From Flavisolibacter longurius (GTDB taxonomy: Bacteria; Bacteroidota; Bacteroidia; Chitinophagales; Chitinophagaceae), in assembly GCA_013327885.1 (NCBI GenBank), contig JABUMY010000007.1:236262-300261 (forward strand): a stretch of 64,000 nt of DNA, written 5' to 3'. The first letter of the stretch is position 1. Each line of letters opens with the position of its first letter. Below the pieces are notes generated by a model. The model did no database searches. It was not told the DNA's origin and saw nothing but the letters and a program-made list of their open reading frames with translations. This document shows positions 52,394 through 61,614 of the stretch, piece by piece. A program made the position numbers and the translations under genes.

Positions 52394-53293
52394 ATGGTTT
52401 CTATACTATTTTCAAAACGGCTCTTTGGTTTTTTAAGCAGTATGGTTTTGCTGGCCGCCTGCAAAAAAGATGGCAACCCCAATAACCTGCCGGATGTATC
52501 GCCAGGCGACTACGAAGGCACTGTTGACGGCTTCCGCAGTTCCGAAGAGATATTTCCGGATGACCTGGTGGCCTATTGGTCTTTCGACAATACCAAGAAT
52601 GAGCTCAAGACCAATACGGCGCCAACGCAAACCGCCAATGATGCATTTATTCCGAATGGTGTAAAAGGACAGGCCATCAGGTTTAACCAGGGTTACCTGT
52701 ACTTTGCTCAGCAATTGCCGCAATTTAAAACCGACGCCCTGAAAAACTTTACCATCAGCATGTGGGTGCAGGTGTTAAACAACGGTTCTAAAAAAACGCA
52801 GATCTTTCAGTTGGCCCGGCCAACCAAATTGAATGGCAACATTGATTTTATCCTGGAAACAAATATCAACCCTGCTTCCAACACAGATTATGTCAGGGTT
52901 CATCCCTATTTCACCACGGCCGGCGATACAAGGGAAGACAATGTCAACGCCTTTGGAACGCAAAACCTTTCACCTAAATTTGGCGACGCAAAATGGACGC
53001 ATCTTGTCATTACCTATGAAGCGTCCAGTGGACTATTTAATCTTTGGGGCGATGGCGTGAAGATTGGCAATTATCCAAGCAGGGGCACAGCAGCCAATAA
53101 GCTGTTCCGGGCCTGGGAACCCAATGAAGTGATCATTGGCGGCAACTACAACGTCATTCCTGGCAAGGAGGTGAGTACCGATGCAAGTTTTGCTGCTATG
53201 ACCGGTGCCGTTGATGAGATACGGGTATACGATCGCTCCTTACCCGATGCCTATATCCGTGCTCTTTATAACCTGGGACTTGCTAATTTATAA
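52394..53293 (+). CDS. LamG-domain lipoprotein, probable surface glycan-binding protein
   Basis: A 299-aa lipoprotein (lipobox LLAAC, Cys23, followed by KKDG). The mature part is a LamG/concanavalin-like jellyroll: DLVAYWSFDNTKNELKT, then GQAIRFNQGYLYF, NFTISMWVQV, WTHLVITYEASSGLFNLWGDG and the closing AVDEIRVYDRSL. It takes the place of SusE/SusF-type proteins directly after susD and probably binds the glycan at the cell surface. A strong terminator-like hairpin follows, so it ends the first transcript of the locus. Confidence 0.85.
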   Translation: MVSILFSKRLFGFLSSMVLLAACKKDGNPNNLPDVSPGDYEGTVDGFRSSEEIFPDDLVAYWSFDNTKNELKTNTAPTQTANDAFIPNGVKGQAIRFNQGYLYFAQQLPQFKTDALKNFTISMWVQVLNNGSKKTQIFQLARPTKLNGNIDFILETNINPASNTDYVRVHPYFTTAGDTREDNVNAFGTQNLSPKFGDAKWTHLVITYEASSGLFNLWGDGVKIGNYPSRGTAANKLFRAWEPNEVIIGGNYNVIPGKEVSTDASFAAMTGAVDEIRVYDRSLPDAYIRALYNLGLANL

Positions 53294-53306
53294 TTGATCA
53301 TACAGC

Positions 53307-53350
53307 AGGGCAGCACCACGCTTTTCAGCGAGTGGTGTTGCCCTCTTTCC
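53307..53350 (+). terminator. terminator between the SusCD-LamG unit and the enzymes
   Basis: Stem AGGGCAGCACCAC / GTGGTGTTGCCCT (13 bp, one G-T wobble), 12-base loop, then CTTTCCTTTT. Partial read-through would give more SusCD than enzyme mRNA. Confidence 0.75.
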
Positions 53351-53357
53351 TTTTAAA

Positions 53358-54725
53358 ATGATGTATATGCGGCAACAAACATTTCCGGTTTTACTTCTCA
53401 TTGGTAGCCTGTTGCTGTCCTGTAACAGCGCAAAAAAAACAGCAGGAGAAAACTTAAATCTTACACCGGCCGATGAAGCCATGTACACCGATGTGCAGCG
53501 CACTACGTTCAATTATTTCTGGGAAGGTGCCGAACCCACCTCAGGTCTTGCCCGGGAGCGGTTTCATGTGGATGGCGTCTACCCGCAAAACGACAAAAAT
53601 GTGGTCACGAGCGGTGGTGGCGGTTTTGGTGTGATGGCTATTCTGGTAGGCATCGAACGTGGTTTCATCACAAGAGCGCAGGGATTGGAAAGACTGGAAA
53701 AGATCGTAGGCTTTTTGGAAAAGGCCGACAGTTACCACGGCGTATGGCCGCATTGGTGGAACGGCGAAACCGGCAAAACAAAACCCTTCAGCCGCAAGGA
53801 TGATGGCGGCGACCTGGTGGAAACTTCTTTTATGCTGCAGGGGCTACTAACCGTGCGGCAATACTTCCGGGAAGGCAATGAAAAGGAAAAAGCACTGGCC
53901 GGCCGCATCGACACCCTATGGCGGGCCGTGGACTTTAACTGGTACCGCAATGGTAAAAATGTACTCTACTGGCACTGGAGCCCCAACTTTGGCTGGGAAA
54001 TGAACTTTCCCGTGCGGGGCTACAACGAATGCCTGATCATGTATGTGCTGGCGGCGGCTTCGCCAACACACGGCGTACCGGCCGACGTGTACCACGAAGG
54101 CTGGGCACAGAACGGCAAGATCAATAATAACACACCAGAATACGGCGGGCACAAATTGCAAATGCACCACGAAGGCGATGCAGTGAACGGCGGCCCGCTT
54201 TTCTGGGCGCATTATTCTTATTTGGGGCTGGATCCGCGTGGCTTGAAAGACCGCTATGCCGATTACTGGCAGGAAAACCGGAACCAAACGCTGATCAACT
54301 ACCAATGGTGTGTGAATAACCCTAATGGCTACAAAGGCTATGGTCCGGATAGCTGGGGACTGACGTCGAGCTATTCTGTAAAAGGCTATGCGGGGCATGC
54401 GCCAGCCACCGACCGGGATCTGGGTGTGATCGTGCCAACGGCTGCTTTGTCTTCTATGCCGTATACACCTGAACAATCGATGCAGGCACTGCGCAACTGG
54501 TATACCAACCGCAGGGACAGCCTGTTTGGTCCTTATGGCTTTTACGATGCGTTTAGCGATCAACACGGCTGGTATCCCAAACGCTACCTCGCCATCGACC
54601 AGGGGCCCATTGTGGTAATGATGGAAAACCACCGCAGCGGGCTGCTTTGGAACCTTTTTATGAGTGCCCCGGAAGTGCAGCAGGGCTTGCGTAAATTGGG
54701 TTTCGAAAGCCCGCAGTTGAAGTAG
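53358..54725 (+). CDS. GH144-type (glycoamylase-fold, PF10091) glucanase lipoprotein
   Basis: A 455-aa lipoprotein (lipobox LLLSC, Cys22). The (alpha/alpha)6 glycoamylase domain has recognisable pieces: TTFNYFWEGAEPTSGLARER, GGGGFGVMAILVGIERGFI, YHGVWPHWWNGETG, WHWSPNFGWEMNFPVRGYNECLIMYVLAA and the acidic patches near DGGDLVETSFML. GH144 was founded on an endo-beta-1,2-glucanase from Chitinophaga pinensis, so beta-1,2-glucan cutting is a reasonable first guess, although PF10091 covers other activities. Possible starts are ATG 53358, 53361 and 53367. Its stop is followed by a heptamer array. Confidence 0.85.
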   Translation: MMYMRQQTFPVLLLIGSLLLSCNSAKKTAGENLNLTPADEAMYTDVQRTTFNYFWEGAEPTSGLARERFHVDGVYPQNDKNVVTSGGGGFGVMAILVGIERGFITRAQGLERLEKIVGFLEKADSYHGVWPHWWNGETGKTKPFSRKDDGGDLVETSFMLQGLLTVRQYFREGNEKEKALAGRIDTLWRAVDFNWYRNGKNVLYWHWSPNFGWEMNFPVRGYNECLIMYVLAAASPTHGVPADVYHEGWAQNGKINNNTPEYGGHKLQMHHEGDAVNGGPLFWAHYSYLGLDPRGLKDRYADYWQENRNQTLINYQWCVNNPNGYKGYGPDSWGLTSSYSVKGYAGHAPATDRDLGVIVPTAALSSMPYTPEQSMQALRNWYTNRRDSLFGPYGFYDAFSDQHGWYPKRYLAIDQGPIVVMMENHRSGLLWNLFMSAPEVQQGLRKLGFESPQLK

Positions 54726-54749
54726 GAGAGAGTGCTCGGTGATTTGTAT

Positions 54750-54791
54750 AAGTAGAAGTAGGCAGTAAGTAGTAGGCAATAGGCAGTAGAT
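54750..54791. repeat. heptamer array (AGTAGGC type)
   Basis: AAGTAGA, AGTAGGC, AGTAAGT, AGTAGGC, AATAGGC, AGTAGAT, with a regular 7-base period, 24 bases after the GH144 stop codon. Confidence 0.8.
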
Positions 54792-54836
54792 AGAACGTAT
54801 TAAGCTGTTTGCGGTCTGTAGTTTAAAGTATTTGCT

Positions 54837-55835
54837 ATGATAAAAGGATGTTTGTTTTTCGTGACCATTTCATTCCTGTTTGCCTGCAGCCGGAATGTGT
54901 ACAAGGCCCGCTTTGTACTGCTGCCCGATACGCAGACCTATGCGGAGAAGTATCCCGAAGTACTGGATTCGCAGATAGCCTATATTTTACGCAATGAAAA
55001 GGCCATCGACCTTGTTTTGCAGCAGGGCGACCTGACGCAAAACAACAATCATAGGGAATGGAAGATCATCCAGTCGGCTTTCTCCAAATTGGATAATAAA
55101 GTTCCCTACGTGCTGGCGGCCGGCAACCACGACATGGGCAGCGCTGACGGCAAGTTTGCCGATGTGCGCAACTCCACCCTTTTCAACCAATACTTTCCCC
55201 TGGAAAAAATGGCTGTACTGCCGGGCTTTGGTGCTGCCTTTGAAAACAAGATGGACAATGCCTATTACCGCCTACAGACCGGCAAAGTGAAATGGCTGGT
55301 GATCACGTTGGAATTTGGTCCGCGCAATGCAGTTTTGGCCTGGGCCAATGACGTCATCAGCAATCACCCCGGCCATACGGTAGTGATCAATACCCACAGT
55401 TACCTGTACAGCGACAGCACCCGGCAGGGGCCGGGTGACAACTGGCGGCCGCAGGCTTATGGTGTGGGAAAGGACAGGGGCGATAGTACCGTAAACGACG
55501 GTGAGCAGATCTGGGAAAAGCTGGTAAAGCGGCACCCGAACGTGCGGTTTGTTTTTTCGGGACACGTTCTAAATTCAGGTGAGGGTACCCTGATAAGTGC
55601 TAACGACTACGGCTACCCTATTTACCAAATGCTGGCCAATTACCAGGAAGGCGTGAAGGGCTCGGTAAAAGGCGGTAACGGCTGGCTGCGCATTGTGGAC
55701 ATGGATATGAAAAACGGAACGGTTAGCATCACTACCTATTCGCCTTTTGTAAACGAATACATGGAACACCCCGCACACCGCTTCCTTTTTCGTGCCGTTC
55801 CCTTTGCTCCCGGCGAAAAAAAGATGGCGAAATAA
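54837..55835 (+). CDS. calcineurin-like metallophosphoesterase lipoprotein
   Basis: A 332-aa lipoprotein (lipobox LFAC, Cys17). The metallophosphoesterase motifs are in order: LLPDTQTYAEKYPEV, QQGDLTQNN (Gly-Asp), LAAGNHDMGSADG (Gly-Asn-His-Asp), VVINTHSYLY (His) and FSGHVLNSG (Gly-His). It removes phosphate from an unknown ester outside the cytoplasm. In this locus it may trim phosphorylated glycans, for example teichoic-acid or phosphomannan-like decorations, but this is inference from position. Confidence 0.85.
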   Translation: MIKGCLFFVTISFLFACSRNVYKARFVLLPDTQTYAEKYPEVLDSQIAYILRNEKAIDLVLQQGDLTQNNNHREWKIIQSAFSKLDNKVPYVLAAGNHDMGSADGKFADVRNSTLFNQYFPLEKMAVLPGFGAAFENKMDNAYYRLQTGKVKWLVITLEFGPRNAVLAWANDVISNHPGHTVVINTHSYLYSDSTRQGPGDNWRPQAYGVGKDRGDSTVNDGEQIWEKLVKRHPNVRFVFSGHVLNSGEGTLISANDYGYPIYQMLANYQEGVKGSVKGGNGWLRIVDMDMKNGTVSITTYSPFVNEYMEHPAHRFLFRAVPFAPGEKKMAK

Positions 55836-55966
55836 ATTCCGCCTTTTTCTTCTGCCTGCGGCGAAACTGGCTTCTGATTTTTCAAGCGTCCATTTCCATT
55901 CCGATTGGTAAATTGCAAAAGCTGCTTTTCAAAAAAAGTCTATCACCAACGATTGCATCGCATAAA

Positions 55967-56006
55967 ACATTATCCGATTATCATATTATCACATTATCGC
56001 ATTACC
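55967..56006. repeat. octamer array (xxATTATC type)
   Basis: ACATTATC, CGATTATC, ATATTATC, ACATTATC, GCATTACC, 8 bases each, ending 27 bases before the ATG of the GH172 gene. Confidence 0.8.
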
Positions 56007-56033
56007 CCCTTTCTCACCCTTACACTCCTGTAT

Positions 56034-57494
56034 ATGAAAAAATCCTTCCTCTTTGTTTTCTTAATCACTTGCCTCACAACCATTGCACAAGCCCAAACCG
56101 ATGGCCCGTTGGGCGACCTGTTTATGGCCAAAGAAGGCGGGCTGGCGCATTATTCCAGCTTTGATTCTACGGGTGGCAACGCTGACTTCTGGAAGATTGC
56201 ACCGGGACAAACCGTGGTGCTGGCCGATCACAAAGGTGCCGGCGTTTTGCGTCGCTGGTGGCTGACCATTGCACCACGCAACGTGGTGGAGATCCACCGT
56301 TCACTGATCATCCGCTGTTATTGGGACGATGAAAAAGAACCGTCGGTGGAAGTGCCAGTCTCAGATTTTTTTGGCATGGGCTATGGCAAATGGAAGGACT
56401 ATATTTCTGTGCCGCTCAACATGACGAGCGGTGGCTATAATTCCTACTGGCCAATGCCTTTTCACCGGCGTGCCCGCATCACGGTGGAAAACCGCGGAAC
56501 ATTGCCCGTGAGCAATTTTTATTTCAACATCGATATCCGCACATTTGACCGCCTGCCCAAAGAAGCACTTTATTTTCATGCGCAATACAAGCAATTGACA
56601 ACGCAGACTGGCAAGCCCGTTACCCTGCTCGAAACAACCGGCAGGGGACATTATGTTGGAACCCTGCTTTCGATGCAGCCACGGCAAGGCGTCAACCTTG
56701 GTTACCTCGAAGGCGATGAACGCATTTTTATCGATGGCGAAAAAATGCCTTCTATCATCGGCACAGGAACCGAAGATTATTTTTCATCGGGCTGGTATTA
56801 TGACACCGGCGAATACGGTGCGCCTTATCATGGCGTAACAGTCAAAGACGATTCGGGCCGCATCAATACTTACCGCTGGCATATCGAAGACCCGATCCCT
56901 TTTAAGCGAAGCTTTAAATTTGATATTGAGCATGGTGGTACCAACGACATGCCCGGCGTGGAATACACCGGTGTGGTGTACTGGTACCAAACGCACCCGC
57001 GGCCGGCTTTTCCTTCGCTGCCACAAAACCTGCTGCCGATGGCACAAACCTTCCAGCCAACACAGGAAGCGGAAGCGTTGTTGGGAACTGCGTCGGTTAC
57101 CGGCGGTGAGCTTCGTGTGCAGGATATGACCACTTTCCAGCGCAAGTGGAGCGGTAACGGCCAATTGTGGTGGGTGGAGGCCAAACCCGGTGACAAACTG
57201 ACCCTGCCGCTGACGGTAGCGGAAGATGGCCGTTACGAGCTGACCGGCTTTTTTACAAGGGCAAGCGATTACGGTATATTCCGCATCCTGGTGAATGGAA
57301 AATCGGTGGGCAGCCTGGTAGATGGCTACAGCGAAAAAGTAGAGCCCACCGGCCCGGTTTCGTTTGGAGTTGTGGAGTTGAAAAAAGGTGTTAACAATGT
57401 GGTCATTGAACTGCTGGGCAAAGAATCCCGGGCGGCCGGCTACAGCAACGGCTACCTGGTAGGAATAGACGGTTTTCACCTGGCGAAAGAATAA
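56034..57494 (+). CDS. DUF2961/GH172-family exported glycosidase
   Basis: A 486-aa protein with signal peptide MKKSFLFVFLITCLTTIAQA. The DUF2961 domain (about residues 22-350) has RYSSFD-like HYSSFDSTGGNADFWKIAPG, GAGVLRRWWLTIAP, VEVPVSDFFGMGYGKWKDYIS and IGTGTEDYFSSGWYYDTG. A C-terminal beta domain of about 110 residues (YELTGFFTRASDYGIFRILVNG) follows. The family was renamed GH172 after alpha-D-fructofuranosidase and alpha-D-arabinofuranosidase activities were found. It should cut side chains of the glycan handled by this locus. Confidence 0.88.
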   Translation: MKKSFLFVFLITCLTTIAQAQTDGPLGDLFMAKEGGLAHYSSFDSTGGNADFWKIAPGQTVVLADHKGAGVLRRWWLTIAPRNVVEIHRSLIIRCYWDDEKEPSVEVPVSDFFGMGYGKWKDYISVPLNMTSGGYNSYWPMPFHRRARITVENRGTLPVSNFYFNIDIRTFDRLPKEALYFHAQYKQLTTQTGKPVTLLETTGRGHYVGTLLSMQPRQGVNLGYLEGDERIFIDGEKMPSIIGTGTEDYFSSGWYYDTGEYGAPYHGVTVKDDSGRINTYRWHIEDPIPFKRSFKFDIEHGGTNDMPGVEYTGVVYWYQTHPRPAFPSLPQNLLPMAQTFQPTQEAEALLGTASVTGGELRVQDMTTFQRKWSGNGQLWWVEAKPGDKLTLPLTVAEDGRYELTGFFTRASDYGIFRILVNGKSVGSLVDGYSEKVEPTGPVSFGVVELKKGVNNVVIELLGKESRAAGYSNGYLVGIDGFHLAKE

Positions 57495-57527
57495 GTTCCT
57501 GTCTTGTTTATAAGAAAACCGAAAGCA

Positions 57528-59039
57528 ATGGAAAAACTGGTTTGTAGAAAAAAGTTTCTGTCTGTTTTATCGGGACTCTTGTTTTCAGCGTTGGTATTGG
57601 GACAAGGGTCTCCAAAGATGAACATCATCTACATTTTGGCTGATGATCACCGTTATGACGCCATGGGTTTTATGAAAAAGATACCGGGACTGCAGACTCC
57701 CGGCATGGACCGCATGGCTGCTGAAGGCGCTCACGTTAAAAATGCTTTTGTATCCACGGCGCTTTGTTCGCCCAGCAGGGCTTCGATTCTTACCGGCCAG
57801 TATTCACATACGCATACCGTTGTTGACAATGATGCACCGCTGCCGAAAAATCTTGTTTTCTTTCCGCAGTACCTGCAAAAGGCTGGCTACCAAACGGCGT
57901 TCTTTGGCAAATGGCACATGGGTAATACCGGCGACAATCCACAACCGGGCTTTGATCACTGGCTTAGTTTTGAAGGGCAAGGTGTTTACAATGCACCAAC
58001 CTTTAACATCAATGGTAAACGCGTCAAGCAGCCTGAAGAGAGTTATGTGACCGACCTGCTGACAGAGAACACACTCATGTGGCTGAACAACCGTAAAAAG
58101 GACAAACCATTTTTTGTTTACCTGTCGCACAAAGGCGTACATGCCGAATTTAAACCCGCCAAACGGCACGCGGGTAAATACGCTAACCTGCCGGTGATCT
58201 GTCCGCCATCGATGTACCTCACGGCCACCGACAGCAGCAAGTCTTTTGGTAAACGCACAGCTCCCACCACACCAGTCAATTACCGCGATATTCCCCAATG
58301 GGTACGGCGCCAGCGCCATAGCTGGCATGGGGTAGATTATATGTACCATGGCGCCATCCCGTTTGACCAGTTTTATCATTTATACCTGGAGACACTTCAA
58401 GCCGTAGACGAAAGTGTGGCCGCTGTTTTAAAATGGGTGGAAGACAACGGGCTGAAACAAAATACCATGGTGGTGTACATGGGTGACAATGGTTTTTCCT
58501 TTGGCGAGCATGGGCTGATTGATAAGCGCCATGCTTACGAAGAATCGATGAGGGTGCCGCTGCTGGTTTGGGCACCCGGCATGATCAAACCGCGGTCGGT
58601 GGTGGAAGAGGTGGTGATGAATGTGGACCTTGCACCAACCTTTTTGGAACTGGCCGGCGTAGCAAAACCTTCACAGATGCAGGGTTTTTCGTTTACCAAT
58701 TTATTGCGCGGTAACAGAGCCGGCTGGCAACGCGACAAAGCCTTTTATGAATATTACTGGGAATCGGCTTTTCCGCAAACACCCACCACGTTTGCCGTTC
58801 GCAGCAACCGTTACAAGTATATTTATTACAACGGCGTTTGGGATATCAATGAATTGTTTGATCTGGAAGCTGATCCCTACGAAATGAACAACCTGGTACG
58901 GGATACGGCTTACCGCAAGATCGGGCTGCAGTTAAAGGCAGACCTGTTCAATTGGCTGGAGCAAACCAACGGTTTGCAAATACCTTTGAAGCCTACCATC
59001 AATCACCGAAACGATAATTTATACCGTGGCAGCTATTAA
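57528..59039 (+). CDS. sulfatase (S1 family), formylglycine type
   Basis: A 503-aa exported arylsulfatase-type enzyme with signal peptide up to about residue 25. Metal ligands: YILADDHRYDAMGF and MGDNGFSFGEHG. The active-site motif is CSPSRASILTGQ with Cys80, the residue converted to formylglycine. The following YSHTHTVVDN resembles N-acetylglucosamine-6-sulfatase and related S1 subfamilies. It removes sulfate esters from a sugar. The next gene codes for the enzyme that would modify Cys80 and overlaps it by 14 bases. ATG 57528 begins the signal peptide. Confidence 0.93.
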   Translation: MEKLVCRKKFLSVLSGLLFSALVLGQGSPKMNIIYILADDHRYDAMGFMKKIPGLQTPGMDRMAAEGAHVKNAFVSTALCSPSRASILTGQYSHTHTVVDNDAPLPKNLVFFPQYLQKAGYQTAFFGKWHMGNTGDNPQPGFDHWLSFEGQGVYNAPTFNINGKRVKQPEESYVTDLLTENTLMWLNNRKKDKPFFVYLSHKGVHAEFKPAKRHAGKYANLPVICPPSMYLTATDSSKSFGKRTAPTTPVNYRDIPQWVRRQRHSWHGVDYMYHGAIPFDQFYHLYLETLQAVDESVAAVLKWVEDNGLKQNTMVVYMGDNGFSFGEHGLIDKRHAYEESMRVPLLVWAPGMIKPRSVVEEVVMNVDLAPTFLELAGVAKPSQMQGFSFTNLLRGNRAGWQRDKAFYEYYWESAFPQTPTTFAVRSNRYKYIYYNGVWDINELFDLEADPYEMNNLVRDTAYRKIGLQLKADLFNWLEQTNGLQIPLKPTINHRNDNLYRGSY

Positions 59040-60162
59040 ACAACAAATTTGCTTTTTGGCTTTCAATGCCATTTTCTTTTCGGCCTGCACCAGCGCCGAA
59101 TCGACCGAACCGGCCATTGTTGCAACCGACAGCACAGCCATTGCCTGCGCAGCAGGACTGCCTTCCCGGTTTGCCAGTAAGCAAACAACGGATACGATGC
59201 CGGTTGCCGGGTCGGGCTTTGAAGGCATGAAATGGATACCCGGTGGTGAGACCCTGATGGGTGCCGCCGACAACGAAGGTCGTCCTGATGAGTACCCGCA
59301 GCACCGTGTTGTGGTGGACGGATTTTGGATGGATGAAACAGAAGTGACCAACGCCCAGTTTCAAAAATTTGTGGAGGCAACCGGGTATGTAACGACCGCC
59401 GAAAAAGCTGTGGACTGGAATGAATTGAAAAAACAATTGCCACCGGGTACGCCCAAGCCTGCCGACAGTTTGCTGGCCGCTGCGTCCCTGGTCTTTACCT
59501 CGCCGGCGGGACCGGTTTCCCTGAACGATCCTTCGCAATGGTGGCGCTGGCAAAAAGGCGCCAACTGGCGTCAGCCGCAGGGCCCGGGTTCTTCCATCAA
59601 GGGAAAAGAATCATTTCCCGTGGTGCACGTTTCTTGGGACGATGCGCAGGCTTATTGCAAATGGGCCGGCAAGCGCTTACCCACGGAAGCCGAACGGGAG
59701 TTTGCAGCCAGGGGCGGAAAGAAAGAGGTTATCTATCCTTGGGGCACCGAAGGCGTGGAAACGGCAAAGCCAAAGGCCAATACCTGGCAAGGTGTTTTTC
59801 CGATTGAGAACACAGCCTGGGATGGGCACAACGGTGCGGCGCCGGTAAAAACGTTTGCACCCAACAGTTATGGTTTATATGATATGGCCGGTAACGTGTG
59901 GGAATGGTGCAGCGATTGGTACCGAAACGATTGGTATGGCCAGGCAAAAGAAGCGCTGCAGAGAAATCCTGTAGGCCCTGCCGAAAGCTTCGACCCCATG
60001 GAGCCCACGGTTCCCAAGCGGGTGGTAAGAGGCGGGTCATTTCTTTGTCACGACGCCTATTGCAAAGGCTACCGTGTGACGGCCCGCATGAAAACATCGC
60101 CCGACACAGGACTGGAACATACCGGCTTCCGTTGTGTAAAGGACGCACCCAAAAACCAGTAA
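59026..60162 (+). CDS. formylglycine-generating enzyme (SUMF1 domain), lipoprotein
   Basis: A 378-aa protein that starts with GTG at 59026, 14 bases inside the sulfatase gene, so it is translationally coupled. A hydrophobic segment ends in the lipobox FFSAC (Cys21). The SUMF1/FGE-sulfatase domain is complete: MKWIPGGETLMGAADNEG, VSWDDAQAYCKWAGKRLPTEAEREFAARGG, NVWEWCSDWY and the catalytic RGGSFLCHDAYCKGYRVTARM with two Cys four residues apart, as in true FGE. The family oxidises the sulfatase cysteine to formylglycine, using copper and oxygen. The lipoprotein signal places it outside the cytoplasm, next to an exported sulfatase. Confidence 0.9.
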   Translation: MAAIKQQICFLAFNAIFFSACTSAESTEPAIVATDSTAIACAAGLPSRFASKQTTDTMPVAGSGFEGMKWIPGGETLMGAADNEGRPDEYPQHRVVVDGFWMDETEVTNAQFQKFVEATGYVTTAEKAVDWNELKKQLPPGTPKPADSLLAAASLVFTSPAGPVSLNDPSQWWRWQKGANWRQPQGPGSSIKGKESFPVVHVSWDDAQAYCKWAGKRLPTEAEREFAARGGKKEVIYPWGTEGVETAKPKANTWQGVFPIENTAWDGHNGAAPVKTFAPNSYGLYDMAGNVWEWCSDWYRNDWYGQAKEALQRNPVGPAESFDPMEPTVPKRVVRGGSFLCHDAYCKGYRVTARMKTSPDTGLEHTGFRCVKDAPKNQ

Positions 60163-60163
60163 C

Positions 60164-61003
60164 ATGAAGAAGACATTTTATCCGGCACCTTTTCTCTTTT
60201 TTGTCTTTACCCTTTTTCTTTTTTCCTGCCAGACGACGGCACAGGAACCGAAGCAAGAGCCGCAGCAAGAGTTGTCGCAGGACCTTACATTTTACCAAAA
60301 GAAATGGCTGGTGCAGGCAGGCGATACCTTGCCTTACCGGGTGTTGCTGCCCGAAGGATTTGATTCGACCAAACAATACCCGGTTGTTTTTTTTCTGCAC
60401 GGGGCAGGGGAGCGGGGTCGCGACAATGAGCGGCAACTGACCCACGGCGCCCGGCTTTTTTTGCAGGCCGAACACCGCAAAGCTTTTCCAGCCATTGTTG
60501 TTTTTCCGCAGTGCTCACGGGAAAGTTACTGGAGCAATGTGCTGCGGGTGCACGATGAAAAAGGAGCCCGCAAATTTGAGTTTCTCGCCGATGGCAACCC
60601 GACACGGTCCATGCAGTTGTTGCAGGAATTGGTGCCCTTTGTTTTACGCACCTACCCGGTAAAAAGATCGCAGGTGTACGTAGGTGGATTGTCGATGGGT
60701 GGGATGGGTACCTACGAGTTGGTGCGCCGCCTGCCCGGTACCTTTGCGGCTGCTTTTGCCATTTGCGGTGGGGCACACCCGGCAACGGCTGCCAAATTAA
60801 AAGGCGTTGACTGGTGGCTTTTCCACGGCGGTAAGGATGATGTGGTGCCGCCAAAGGCAACAGAAGTTATACATGATGCGCTGAAAAAGGCCGGTGCCCG
60901 GGTAAAGTTTACATTATACCCCGAAGCAAATCATAACAGTTGGGATCCGGCATTTGCTGAAAAAGACCTGCTGCCCTGGTTGTTTTCGAAGAGGAAAAGG
61001 TGA
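60164..61003 (+). CDS. alpha/beta-hydrolase esterase lipoprotein
   Basis: A 279-aa lipoprotein (lipobox LFSC, Cys22) with an alpha/beta-hydrolase fold. Oxyanion region VVFFLHGAGERGRDN, nucleophile elbow GGLSMGGMGT (Ser), acid Asp in HGGKDDVVPP and base His in PEANHNSWD are present. It resembles prolyl-oligopeptidase-like and feruloyl/acetyl-xylan-esterase-like enzymes of such loci. It starts 1 base after the FGE stop and probably removes acyl groups from the glycan. Its TGA stop is followed within about 10 bases by a GTGAGTG heptamer array. Confidence 0.85.
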   Translation: MKKTFYPAPFLFFVFTLFLFSCQTTAQEPKQEPQQELSQDLTFYQKKWLVQAGDTLPYRVLLPEGFDSTKQYPVVFFLHGAGERGRDNERQLTHGARLFLQAEHRKAFPAIVVFPQCSRESYWSNVLRVHDEKGARKFEFLADGNPTRSMQLLQELVPFVLRTYPVKRSQVYVGGLSMGGMGTYELVRRLPGTFAAAFAICGGAHPATAAKLKGVDWWLFHGGKDDVVPPKATEVIHDALKKAGARVKFTLYPEANHNSWDPAFAEKDLLPWLFSKRKR

Positions 61004-61013
61004 GGGGGCGGTG

Positions 61014-61062
61014 GTGAATGGTGAGTGGTGGGTTGTCAGTAGTGAGTCGCGAGTCGTGAGTA
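61014..61062. repeat. heptamer array (GTGAGTG type)
   Basis: GTGAATG, GTGAGTG, GTGGGTT, GTCAGTA, GTGAGTC, GCGAGTC, GTGAGTA: seven units, starting about 10 bases after the TGA of the esterase gene. It is the opposite-strand form of the ACTCACC unit. Confidence 0.85.
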
Positions 61063-61283
61063 ATGAACCCGGAGTTTCAGAAAGGTGAAATTTGGCAGAT
61101 ATGATTCAGGGTTAGAAACTGGTTAATGGATTGAGAGCATAGATGCATAAATGTTATGCATATGTTTTTGCATTTTGCCTGACTCAATTCGGTAAAAGAT
61201 TCTCAAAGAATTTGTTTTGAGGAACATGTTTTTTACGCTTGCTTTTCATGGCAAAATGTTTCAGAAAATGTTGAGCGAAAACG

Positions 61284-61477
61284 CCTGAAAGGCCGATACA
61301 TACTAGACCAGGGTGCGAGCCTTGCATAAAAAGAAAACAATAAAGGAAGGAGCCCTGAAAGGGCGACACAGGTCATGAAATGTCTTTGCTGTGTCGTCCT
61401 TTCAGGGCTCAGTTTTTTTTATCGCAACGACTAACTCGGCCCTTGCAGGCCGGGCTAATGTATGTCTCCCTTTCAGG
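61284..61477. repeat. nested inverted-repeat element (CCTGAAAGG family)
   Basis: The outer arms 61284-61303 and 61460-61477 both carry CCTGAAAGG-type sequence in opposite orientation, and ATACATAC / GTATGT follow. Inner arms 61350-61370 and 61390-61410 are 21 bp with one mismatch. Elements with the word GCCCTGAAAGGGC are common in Bacteroidota by my recollection. Confidence 0.75.
61350..61420 (+). terminator. strong hairpin with T run
   Basis: A 21-bp stem (one mismatch), 19-base loop and an A-G-TTTTTTTT tail on the plus strand. It would end any transcript coming from the PUL enzymes. Confidence 0.7.
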
Positions 61478-61614
61478 ACTGTAACGTTTTGGTCTACAAA
61501 GCGGTTTCCATGTCGATACTATCCAATAGGTAAAATAGCATGTCCGGTAGTTCGGAAGACTTTTAAGTTAAGAGAGCAGCCATTTAAAAAGGAATAAACA
61601 CCAGGAAAACATTC

